From assembly GCF_010686655.1 (NCBI RefSeq), contig NZ_JAAGVY010000017.1, positions 1 through 64,000 of the forward strand: 64,000 nucleotides of DNA, in the 5' to 3' direction. Under the pieces are notes generated by a model that was not told the origin of the DNA, did no database searches, and saw nothing but the letters and a program-made list of their open reading frames with translations. A program made the position numbers and the translations under genes. Shown one piece after another: positions 25,140 to 32,882 of the stretch (position 1 is the first letter of the stretch; every line of letters starts with the position of its first letter). The DNA is from Cryomorpha ignava. Its GTDB lineage: Bacteria > Bacteroidota > Bacteroidia > Flavobacteriales_D > Cryomorphaceae.

Positions 25140-25729
25140 GATCTTACTTTTTTAGGCTTAGTCCAAAATGCGAAAAAGCCACCAACAATAGAAAGTCCCA
25201 TAAAAATAGTTCCCAATTGCGGATACGATTTTACGTAGAAGTTAAGTAGATCTTTTTCGCCGAAGAGCGGTGGCATAAAAGTCATACCTTCTATTTTAAT
25301 AGGTGCCATGGGATCAAGGTTATGACCGTAATCATACAGCCATAAGTAAAAGTCGTAAACCGCTAAAACACTAAGTATGGCCATAATTAAGAACCAAATG
25401 CCGTAACCCCATTTATTATTGATAATAGCCATAAGCACACCCAAGGCCATCATGGCATAAGCTACATACGAGAAGTATTTAAGCTCGGGAATACTATCAG
25501 GTTCAATAAATTGCATCCCGATATAGTGGTTAAGAATATTGATATTTTGTATAATGCTGTCGTCACCATCAGCACCAGAAATGCGATTGATCCAAATATT
25601 TAAATCAAGACCACCCGGAAACTGAGCCGCTTCTAGATTTATTTGCCACAAGGGAAACAAAAAGATTCCGCCGAGTAAAACGACAGCTAAAATCATCAGA
25701 ATGCGGGGTAATCTTTGTGATCTTTTCAT
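25136..25729 (-). CDS. nos-cluster membrane protein (possible NosB counterpart)
   Basis: 197 residues with four predicted transmembrane helices (about 10-29, 85-103, 108-127 and 172-190) and a periplasmic loop containing APQ-like AAQFPGGLDLNIWINRI and INILNHYIGMQFIEPDSIPE. This loop is conserved among Bacteroidota nos clusters. In Wolinella a membrane protein called NosB is encoded right after a clade II nosZ; this gene occupies the same place, so it may be a functional counterpart, but I cannot show homology from the sequence alone. It follows nosZ after a terminator-like hairpin and is coupled to nosL. Confidence 0.75.
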   Translation of the reverse strand: MKRSQRLPRILMILAVVLLGGIFLFPLWQINLEAAQFPGGLDLNIWINRISGADGDDSIIQNINILNHYIGMQFIEPDSIPELKYFSYVAYAMMALGVLMAIINNKWGYGIWFLIMAILSVLAVYDFYLWLYDYGHNLDPMAPIKIEGMTFMPPLFGEKDLLNFYVKSYPQLGTIFMGLSIVGGFFAFWTKPKKVRS

Positions 25730-25751
25730 GGTATGTTTTTAGTTTAAAAAA

Positions 25752-25782
25752 ACGGAAGGCTCAAGCTTTTCGAGCCTTCCGT
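25752..25782 (-). terminator. Strong hairpin with T-run between nosZ and accessory genes
   Basis: ACGGAAGGCTC / GAGCCTTCCGT, a perfect 11-bp stem followed on the minus strand by seven T. It lies 17 bp after the nosZ stop and 23 bp before the next nos gene, so it can act as a partial terminator that lets nosZ be expressed above its maturation genes. Confidence 0.85.
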
Positions 25783-25798
25783 ATTCTTAATTCAACAC

Positions 25799-27793
25799 TT
25801 ACTTCATCATCTCACGAAGTGTCTCTTCGTCTTTATTTTCATTGTTCAATCCCCACATCAGTTTTACATCAGAGTCAGCTGGCGAAACGCGAACATAACC
25901 TGACATTTCCTGGTGAAGTGCTGAACAGAAATCTGTACAGTAAAATGCAAATACGCCTGGTTTGAATGGTTCCCACAACAATGTTCTGGTTTGTCCCGGC
26001 ATTACAAGAAGCTCAGCGTTGTTTGCGCCCTGTACTGCAAATCCGTGAGGAACATCCCAATCTTGCTCTAAGTTGGTAAGGTGGAAATAAACTTTATCTC
26101 CCATCTTAATTCCTTCAATATTATCAGGAGCAAGGTGGCTACGAATAGCTGTCATATATACGTGTACATCTTTACCTTCGCGCTCTACGCGTGCTTTGGC
26201 TTCTCCAAGTGCAGCATATGGGTGCTTGTTGTCTTCTATTTTGAAGTATTTCACACTGTTAGGCTGAATTTTACTTGCAGGAATAGCCTGTGCGTAATGT
26301 GGTTCAGCTTTAGTAGGGAAATCAAGAATAAGTTTCATCTTGTCGCCTGAGATGTCAAAAAGTTGGGCACTGTGGCACAGTTCAGGGCCTGTTGGTAAGA
26401 ATCGATCTTTAGTGATCTTGTTCATCGCAACTAAATATTTACCGTAAGGCTTTTTGGTTTCACCACCGGGAATTACCAAGTGACCAGGTGAGTAGAAAGT
26501 AGATTGTCTATCAACGATTTCCAATTTCTCAACATTCCATTTTACAACTTCAGATGAGATAAAGAAAGTCGTGTAAGCAAATCCTTTTCCATCAAACTCT
26601 GTATGCAATGGGCCGAGTCCTGGTTTTTTAAGAATGCCGTGAACTCCTGATTCGTAGTTAATTACGGGAATACCATCAATATCACCTGTAAAATCTTTAT
26701 TCTCAATTGCTTTCATCAATTTATCAAAAGAATAGACAGTCATATCGGCAGAAAGTTTACCATTGCCAACAATGTACTCACCCGTTGGGTTTACATCGCA
26801 ACCGTGTGGTGATTTTGGCACCGGAATAAAATAAACCATATCTGGGCAATCTTTTGGATTAAGGATACGGGTAGTTTTCATTTCTTCTGAAGAAGCAATA
26901 CCTGTAGAGTGATCAACAGTATTGTGATAGTATGAAGTAGTTCTCTCAGTAAATTTGCCAGCTTCCATATATTCCGCAGCTTTCTTCCAGTTGATAATCG
27001 CAAGAAGATCTTTATCTTTTTGAGATGCATTTACTTCAAGAAGGGTGTGAGCCTGCTCAGAGTTGTAAGTAGTAAGGAAGCTCCATCCGTGTGATTTCCC
27101 TTTTCCATTACGCGCAAGGTCATAGTTATACCCGGGCATTTCAATCTGGAAGTCAAGGCTCATTTCGCCTGTTTCCTGGTCCAGTTTTACGTAGTTAATT
27201 AACCCTACAAAGTTTTCTTTGTACGAATCAATTGGAACGTCTTGTTGTGGAATCGGCACACTAAAACGTGTTCCTGATACCAAATACTCGGAATTTTCGG
27301 TGATAAATGGAGCACAGTGAAGACCGGCTACATCTGGAATTTCCAAAATCTCAACAGTTTCGAACGTGGTAAGGTCAATACGCGCAATACGCGGCGTATT
27401 ATTACCATTTACAAAAAGCCAACGGCCATCAAACTCGCCATCCGTTTGAGAAAGCTCAATGTGGTGAGAGTCATCCCATGGCACCATTCCGTAAGAGGTA
27501 TTAAACATCGGTTTAGTCTCTTCGCTGTATCCATATCCATTTTCAGGATACTGAGAAAATACAGGAATCTCTTTGAACAAACGTCCTGACGGAAGTCCAT
27601 AAACGGTAACTTGACCGCTGTATCCTCCTGACATAAAGCAGTAGAATTCATCGTATTCGCCGGGAGCAACATAAGCCATGCTCGCGGCGTCGCCCTGAAC
27701 TACAGTTTTGGTGTCGCGCTGCTCGCACGAGCCCAAAACAAGTATTGCAGAGAGTGCAATTAAAGTGTGAAAAATTGATTTAGTATTAAGCAT
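25799..27793 (-). CDS. nosZ: Nitrous-oxide reductase, clade II
   Basis: 664 residues. It catalyses N2O + 2e- + 2H+ to N2 + H2O. The CuA domain is at the C-terminus: H583 (VPHGFAVQ), C619-TDF-C623-SAL-H627-QE-M630. CuZ histidines are visible in DDSHHIELS, GLHCAPF, NTVDHSTG, SPHGCDV, GPLHTEF and LCHSAQ. The N-terminus is a Sec-type lipoprotein signal with LGSC rather than a Tat signal; together with the accessory gene set this marks clade II (atypical) NosZ. It is encoded after a cytochrome c gene that is probably its donor. The ATG begins the signal peptide. Confidence 0.97.
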   Translation of the reverse strand: MLNTKSIFHTLIALSAILVLGSCEQRDTKTVVQGDAASMAYVAPGEYDEFYCFMSGGYSGQVTVYGLPSGRLFKEIPVFSQYPENGYGYSEETKPMFNTSYGMVPWDDSHHIELSQTDGEFDGRWLFVNGNNTPRIARIDLTTFETVEILEIPDVAGLHCAPFITENSEYLVSGTRFSVPIPQQDVPIDSYKENFVGLINYVKLDQETGEMSLDFQIEMPGYNYDLARNGKGKSHGWSFLTTYNSEQAHTLLEVNASQKDKDLLAIINWKKAAEYMEAGKFTERTTSYYHNTVDHSTGIASSEEMKTTRILNPKDCPDMVYFIPVPKSPHGCDVNPTGEYIVGNGKLSADMTVYSFDKLMKAIENKDFTGDIDGIPVINYESGVHGILKKPGLGPLHTEFDGKGFAYTTFFISSEVVKWNVEKLEIVDRQSTFYSPGHLVIPGGETKKPYGKYLVAMNKITKDRFLPTGPELCHSAQLFDISGDKMKLILDFPTKAEPHYAQAIPASKIQPNSVKYFKIEDNKHPYAALGEAKARVEREGKDVHVYMTAIRSHLAPDNIEGIKMGDKVYFHLTNLEQDWDVPHGFAVQGANNAELLVMPGQTRTLLWEPFKPGVFAFYCTDFCSALHQEMSGYVRVSPADSDVKLMWGLNNENKDEETLREMMK

Positions 27794-27819
27794 ATTTAAG
27801 TGATTATTGGTTTGTTAAT

Positions 27820-28320
27820 TTATATTACAGCACCGTCTTTTTTACCGACAGTTTCCATGTCATTTTTACGCATGAATTCTACAAGCTCGCGTGCACTTTC
27901 TTTCGAAACACCTTGATTGGGCATACGTGTTAAACATTCTTCCAGAAGTTTTCGTGCTTCCGCATCTTCTTCCAGCATTACATCCACGTTCATAATCATA
28001 TTCATAATCCATTCGGGAGATCGGCGGTTTGTAACACCGGCCCATCCCGGACCAACAACGCGCTGATCAGATAATTTGTGGCATGCCGAACATTTCATTT
28101 CGTAAATGCCTTTTCCTTGCGCAATCATTTCCATATTTAGCGGATCAGTAAGCTCGACGTTTTTTACTTCACCGACTCCTTTAGGATCGGCGCTTAATTC
28201 TTTTGCTTTCTCTTGTGTAGCATCGGTTTCATTAGATTCAGAGTTACTGTCTCCACCGCCGCAGGCAACCAAAAAAGTAACGGATAAAAGGATAAAAATA
28301 ACTGATTTTAAATTTTTCAT
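27820..28320 (-). CDS. Cytochrome c lipoprotein, probable NosZ electron donor
   Basis: 166 residues. The lipobox FLVAC gives lipidated C20, followed by a 50-residue acidic linker rich in Ser, Glu and Asn, then one haem c site C77-SA-C80-H81. The sixth ligand is likely the Met in LTRMPNQGVS. The pattern VVGPGWAGVTNRRSPEW is typical of cytochromes c of Bacteroidota nos clusters. It lies 26 bp upstream of nosZ on the same strand, so it is cotranscribed, and a TGAT-N4-ATCA dyad stands about 50 bp before its start. Electron delivery to NosZ is an inference from position. Confidence 0.93.
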   Translation of the reverse strand: MKNLKSVIFILLSVTFLVACGGGDSNSESNETDATQEKAKELSADPKGVGEVKNVELTDPLNMEMIAQGKGIYEMKCSACHKLSDQRVVGPGWAGVTNRRSPEWIMNMIMNVDVMLEEDAEARKLLEECLTRMPNQGVSKESARELVEFMRKNDMETVGKKDGAVI

Positions 28321-28371
28321 TTGTTTAGTTAATTTATGGGTTAAAAGTATAGTGTTGATTCAAATAAAAAG

Positions 28372-28385
28372 CTGATAATTATCAT
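28372..28385. promoter_or_regulatory. FNR-type dyad upstream of cytochrome c-nosZ
   Basis: CTGATAATTATCAT has the FNR core TGAT-N4-ATCA and is a perfect palindrome in the inner 12 bases. It ends 52 bp before the cytochrome ATG, in the 68-bp gap after the haem-copper-like gene. The same outer bases (C...T) occur at 44193-44206. Confidence 0.6.
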
Positions 28386-28388
28386 ATC

Positions 28389-29699
28389 TCAAAGTGATTT
28401 TTGATAGGTATTTGCCAACTTGTTTGGGACAAAAGATACTATAATAAAAGCTATTCCCAAGGGTAGAAGTATAGAAGCACCAAAAAGAATTTCATAATAT
28501 TTTGGGATAAAACCCATTGCCATCCAAAACATAGTGCCTTGAACAACAAGGATAAGCTCAGTAAGTGTAAATCCAGTGGCCAAAATAATCCAACCGGCTT
28601 TTGCTGTTTTGGTAAGTATAAGTTGTCTTTCTTGCAACAGCAAAGCGCTAATGGTAAAGGTTATAGAACCCAGCATAATAAGGTGTATAAACGCGATAAC
28701 ATAATTGTGAATGGTATAGGAAATTACGGCAATAAAAGGAATAACGACTACAAGTTGAATGAAAACTTTGACTACAAGGCTGCCGATTCCCAGAAAGAAT
28801 AGTGTGCGAATAATCGGGCTATTAAAACGGATATGTCGAATGCCTTTGAAAATAGCTTTCAAGATTACGCTGTATGCAATGGCTTGTAAAATCACGCCCG
28901 CGGCGTTGAGATAGAACAGAATATCGAGCGGAGTACTAAATGTTACACTTAAAAGATACGTAAGAATGACTGATAGAATAAGCGTAATCCAAATGCCGTT
29001 TGAGATGGCAAATACGTATCCGCGGTGTTCCAAGAACTTGATAAGTATGGCCAGAGCACCAAAAGTGAACCAGCCATTGAACTGAAAATGGATAAAAAAC
29101 TGAATGGAACCTGTGTAAAAAGGGTGGTGAGCACCAAAAATATTGCTTATCGGGCCGATTGCTAAAAGGCCAAGACTGGAAATAAGATACCAATAAATAC
29201 TCCATTTTAGAAAGCGGTGTGGCGTGCTCTTTTTTGCTCCCTTTAACTTGAGCAATATGTTAATACCAAAATAGTAAGCTGTGAATAGGTGCATGGCAGA
29301 AAAGGCGATACTCTCTACGGCATATCCTTGCAAAATAAAGGTTATAGTCATGCCGATTACGGCAATGGTGTTTAAGAAAAGGGTGTTGCGCGCGACTTTT
29401 TTAAGGCGGAAATGGGGATCAAAGAAATACATTATTCCCGCAGTAACCAGCATGAATGCCCAGCCCATCATGGCAATATGCGAATGGGCATGAAGCACAT
29501 TTTTGTATTTTAAGAAAGGTATTTCGGAAACAAAAATATAGCGCATGGTGAGACCCAGAATGCCGGCGATCAGAAAAATGGAGAATCCGATAACTAACCA
29601 TTTTCGCAAGAAGAGATTGCGGTCAGATTTTTCTTTGAAAAGTGCGTCATGTTGATCGATTTCAGGGTCGGTCATCAGCAATTTGGGGCTTTTCCGCAA
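28389..29699 (-). CDS. Haem-copper-oxidase-I-like membrane protein of the nos locus
   Basis: 436 residues with about 12 predicted transmembrane helices. The phrase VLHAHSHIAMMGW (H70, H72, H74) resembles the haem-binding helix of cbb3/NOR-type subunit I, and HFQFNGWFTFG is another recognisable phrase of this group. I do not find the set of histidines needed for haem b plus high-spin haem plus CuB, so it may be a haem protein that oxidises quinol or takes part in electron transfer, not a complete oxidase. It is encoded directly upstream of the cytochrome c and nosZ genes, which suggests electron input to NosZ. The short gap after it contains the FNR-type dyad. The substrate is unknown. Confidence 0.7.
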   Translation of the reverse strand: MRKSPKLLMTDPEIDQHDALFKEKSDRNLFLRKWLVIGFSIFLIAGILGLTMRYIFVSEIPFLKYKNVLHAHSHIAMMGWAFMLVTAGIMYFFDPHFRLKKVARNTLFLNTIAVIGMTITFILQGYAVESIAFSAMHLFTAYYFGINILLKLKGAKKSTPHRFLKWSIYWYLISSLGLLAIGPISNIFGAHHPFYTGSIQFFIHFQFNGWFTFGALAILIKFLEHRGYVFAISNGIWITLILSVILTYLLSVTFSTPLDILFYLNAAGVILQAIAYSVILKAIFKGIRHIRFNSPIIRTLFFLGIGSLVVKVFIQLVVVIPFIAVISYTIHNYVIAFIHLIMLGSITFTISALLLQERQLILTKTAKAGWIILATGFTLTELILVVQGTMFWMAMGFIPKYYEILFGASILLPLGIAFIIVSFVPNKLANTYQKSL

Positions 29700-29962
29700 A
29701 TATAGGTCTTATTTTAAATTAAGTTAAATCTATCCTGTTTTATTATAGCGTTTTCTCATTTTGAAAAAACTATATAATTATGAAATTCCGCTAAAGGTGA
29801 ACTTCGAACCTGCTAAATGGGTTTTATGCCTGTTTTATATGAAAAAAAATAATTTGTCGATTTCATAACATGACTTATTTAAACATTTCATGAGTCTATT
29901 TGAAAGGTGAACGAACTTTTTTACGCTCAGATTGGTTTTTTCATTGCGATAATAATATACCG

Positions 29963-30976
29963 ATGACTCAAATAGATTTGCCGAAAGGGCTCATATACGT
30001 ATGCGACGAAGATCCCGGATTAACTCGAAAGCGACGCGGTAGAGGTTTTATGTTCGTAGATTCTTCGGGCAACCGGCTTGAAGACAAAGATATGATTGAG
30101 CGAATAAAGAAGCTTGCAATTCCGCCCGCGTGGAAAGATGTATGGATTTGCTCTAAGCCAAATGGTTATTTGCAGGCTACCGGCCGCGATGATAAATTGC
30201 GGAAACAATATCGCTACCATCCGGATTGGGAAGTTTACTCGAGTAGTACCAAATTTACGCATATAGTAGATTTTGCCGATCAACTGCCCGAGTTGCGACG
30301 CAGATATGAAAAAGATCTGAAAGAACCGGAGTGGAATCAACGCAAGGTTTTGGCTCTCGCCACTGCCTTAATGGATGAACTGTTACTTCGCGTGGGCAAC
30401 ACTTATTATTCTGCCACCAATAAAACCTATGGCCTCACCACCCTTCGGCGAAAGCACGTTAATTTTGACAAAAACGGTGCGCACTTTAGCTATATCGGAA
30501 AAAAGAGTTCTGAAAGGGAACTTGAACTGAGCGATAAATTTTTGACACAACTGCTTAAGGAATGTGCAGAAATACCCGGATATAATATTTTTAGATATAG
30601 AGATGACAATGGTCTGCACGATATCGATTCTTCTGATTTAAACCATTATATAAATCAACATCTATTAGAGGGCAAGCATATCTCTGCAAAGGATTTCAGA
30701 ACTTGGGGAGGAACTGTTTTGAGTGTTTCAAAGGCGGCAGAGGCGCATCAGATTTGTGAAGAAAACCCAAAAAAGAAAATGGAGACTACACTCATTCGTC
30801 TTGTTTCTAAAGAACTGGGCAACTCTGTGGCGATTTGCAGAAAGTACTATGTACATCCTGATGTATTGGAATTCTGCATAAATAATAAAAACTTTTCACC
30901 GAGCGCGAAATCTAAAAAGCGCTATGCCGAGTTTGATCCCGATGAACAAATGGTGCTTGAAATCTTAAACAATTAG
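29963..30976 (+). CDS. DNA topoisomerase IB (poxvirus type)
   Basis: 337 residues. The N-terminal phrase VCDEDPGLTRKRRGRGFMFV, then IPPAWKDVWICSKPNGYLQATGRD (in parts) and KQYRYHP, is the classic bacterial topo IB head. The catalytic domain includes RVGN, TTLRRKHV, KDFRTWGGT and the nucleophile Tyr in CRKYYVHP. It relaxes supercoils by nicking one strand through a 3'-phosphotyrosine. The ATG at 29963 gives the usual N-terminus; a longer frame from 29900 would add 21 residues not seen in the family. It is probably monocistronic, with the terminator at 31153 some distance downstream. Confidence 0.95.
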   Translation: MTQIDLPKGLIYVCDEDPGLTRKRRGRGFMFVDSSGNRLEDKDMIERIKKLAIPPAWKDVWICSKPNGYLQATGRDDKLRKQYRYHPDWEVYSSSTKFTHIVDFADQLPELRRRYEKDLKEPEWNQRKVLALATALMDELLLRVGNTYYSATNKTYGLTTLRRKHVNFDKNGAHFSYIGKKSSERELELSDKFLTQLLKECAEIPGYNIFRYRDDNGLHDIDSSDLNHYINQHLLEGKHISAKDFRTWGGTVLSVSKAAEAHQICEENPKKKMETTLIRLVSKELGNSVAICRKYYVHPDVLEFCINNKNFSPSAKSKKRYAEFDPDEQMVLEILNN

Positions 30977-31342
30977 CGCGGGTTTTATTTATCTGATCCT
31001 ATTTTTCTATAGTAATGAAATGGGGAGTGAAAAGTATTAAGGCCACTTAAAATTGTTTACTTTCGCCGTATAAATAGCTGAAAAATGGTCATATTATTCT
31101 GAAAATGAGTCTAATCGTATTTCTCTTTTGGGTTTGACTTCTTGCTATCTATAAAAAGGGTGTTTTCACCCTTTTTTGTTAAATTGGTTTTGACTAACTT
31201 TCCATCAGCAAATGCACATGTTTGATTATTAAGTTTTAAAGCAGAAATCATCCTATTTGTTTTGCGAATCTTGCTCCGGTTGTATTAAACTGATTTAATA
31301 AGAAAAATTCAGCTTACACCAGTGCTACCAAAAAACCTCGTT
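30977..31342. other. Intergenic region with terminator
   Basis: 366 bp. It holds the hairpin at 31153-31177 and AT-rich DNA before the dockerin-like gene. I see no gene or repeat. Confidence 0.4.
31153..31177 (+). terminator. Rho-independent terminator
   Basis: AAAAAGGGTG-TTTT-CACCCTTTTTT: a 10-bp stem with a T-run on the plus strand, 176 bp after the topoisomerase stop. Confidence 0.75.
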
Positions 31343-32623
31343 ATGAAACCCATTCTCCGAATTTTTCTTTTTACAACAGTTTTTCACCTCCCCGTTCTGT
31401 TTTCGTCAAATACATTTGCAATGGAGGCTGGGCATACCTCAGTCGATACTCTAGCCGATAACATTGAATGCGACGACGCATTTTTGCTTAGCTGCCAAAA
31501 TCAAACTAGTTTCTCGTCAAATTTTAGTGAGGGTGGTGCGGCAGGCCTTGACACCGCATCATGCCTGCTGGCTAATCCAAATTTAGAATTGCGCGAGTTG
31601 TGGTTTGAGTTAGATCTTACCGGAGCCTTAAACTATTTTTTGGATGGCTACGGAGTTAATGGGGGTTTTGAGGTGTATAGTGGATCCTGCGATAATCTGG
31701 AGCTGGTATATTGTGATCCCGCTGCCGATAATAATACGTATATGGCTTTCTTTGGGCTTCCTGCAAGCCAATATTTTGTGCGTGCCCTTGGCTATGATAT
31801 AAATGGTGGCAGCAATTTTCAAATCGTCCTTAATTGTTTTAATCCGCAGCCGCCGTGCAATTTATCAATTGATCAAATTCAAATTGCTCCTTGTATCGAT
31901 GCTGATGGAATGGTTGATGTTGACCTTTCGGGAATTGCACATGGCAATGCCTGGCTTGATTTTGTAACATGTGAAATTCTTACTGATTCCGGATTGTTTT
32001 TCTTTGATGGAACCCGTGACGATACCACCTGGCAGGTTAGTACTCAAATAAGTGGGTCAGAAATCGTATATATCACTGTACTATGCGGTGATAGCGAAAA
32101 CTACTGTTCAGACGTCGTTGACAGTGTATCCCTGCCACTTATATCATGCGAAACCCCGGGCACGGGCAATCTGATAGGAACCTTTATGTGGGACGCAAAT
32201 TGTGCTTCCCGAACAGCAAAAGTTAGTTTTTACCAGCCGGGCACTACACAATTATTGGCTCGGTACGATGTTGTGATTGAGAATAATGGCCACTTTTTGC
32301 TCATTAATCCCATAGATGGTGAATTCGATATGCTCATAAAAGTTAAGGGATGCCTTCCAAAAGGTTTTCAGGATGTGGAAATAACCGATGATGAAACAAA
32401 TTTTCTGGAAGGTGGTGTGCTGCGTCGTGGTGAAGTTTCGGACGATAGTTTCGTGAATGTAACGGATATATCTATGGTCAATACCTGGTTTAATCAGGTA
32501 CTGCCCGCTGATAACCCAATGACCTATCTCGACTTAAACTGCGATGGAATTGTGAACATAGTGGACATCTCTGTTATCAATTCCTCTTTTGGAATGGTGG
32601 GAGATTCGGTTCCACTTGATTAA
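31343..32623 (+). CDS. Secreted protein with dockerin-like C-terminus
   Basis: 426 residues with a Sec signal peptide (cleavage near NTFA). The body is rich in paired cysteines (for example CDDAFLLSCQN, GSCDNLELVYCDP) in beta-sandwich style. The last 70 residues contain two calcium-loop repeats of the dockerin type I kind: GEVSDDSFVNVTDISMVNTW and DLNCDGIVNIVDISVINSSF. In cellulosomes such repeats bind cohesins; in Bacteroidota they occur on extracellular proteins whose partners are unknown. No T9SS domain is present. The ATG at 31343 is chosen as the start of the signal peptide. Confidence 0.8.
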   Translation: MKPILRIFLFTTVFHLPVLFSSNTFAMEAGHTSVDTLADNIECDDAFLLSCQNQTSFSSNFSEGGAAGLDTASCLLANPNLELRELWFELDLTGALNYFLDGYGVNGGFEVYSGSCDNLELVYCDPAADNNTYMAFFGLPASQYFVRALGYDINGGSNFQIVLNCFNPQPPCNLSIDQIQIAPCIDADGMVDVDLSGIAHGNAWLDFVTCEILTDSGLFFFDGTRDDTTWQVSTQISGSEIVYITVLCGDSENYCSDVVDSVSLPLISCETPGTGNLIGTFMWDANCASRTAKVSFYQPGTTQLLARYDVVIENNGHFLLINPIDGEFDMLIKVKGCLPKGFQDVEITDDETNFLEGGVLRRGEVSDDSFVNVTDISMVNTWFNQVLPADNPMTYLDLNCDGIVNIVDISVINSSFGMVGDSVPLD

Positions 32624-32826
32624 CTAAAGTCCTGTTTTTATTTGTTCGCCACGCTTCCGCGAATATTGGAAATTTAAGCAAGCATTGGATTTAGTATTCA
32701 TATCTCGTCGCAATTATATCCACTCGATTATTTATTGGAAACGGCGATTATAATTTATATTCGAAAAGCTCCCTTTTTAGCAAAAGCCATCTGTGCATCT
32801 GTGGCAAAAAAATCCCGGCACAAAAA

Positions 32827-32858
32827 AAACCACTACCCGATTTCTCCGGCAGTGGTTT
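32827..32858 (-). terminator. Rho-independent terminator of the ribonucleotide reductase gene
   Basis: AAACCACT / AGTGGTTT arms with an inner CCGG-containing loop, followed by eight T on the minus strand. It lies 25 bp after the nrdJ-type stop. Confidence 0.85.
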
Positions 32859-32882
32859 ATTCCTAATCTAAACTCAACTAAC

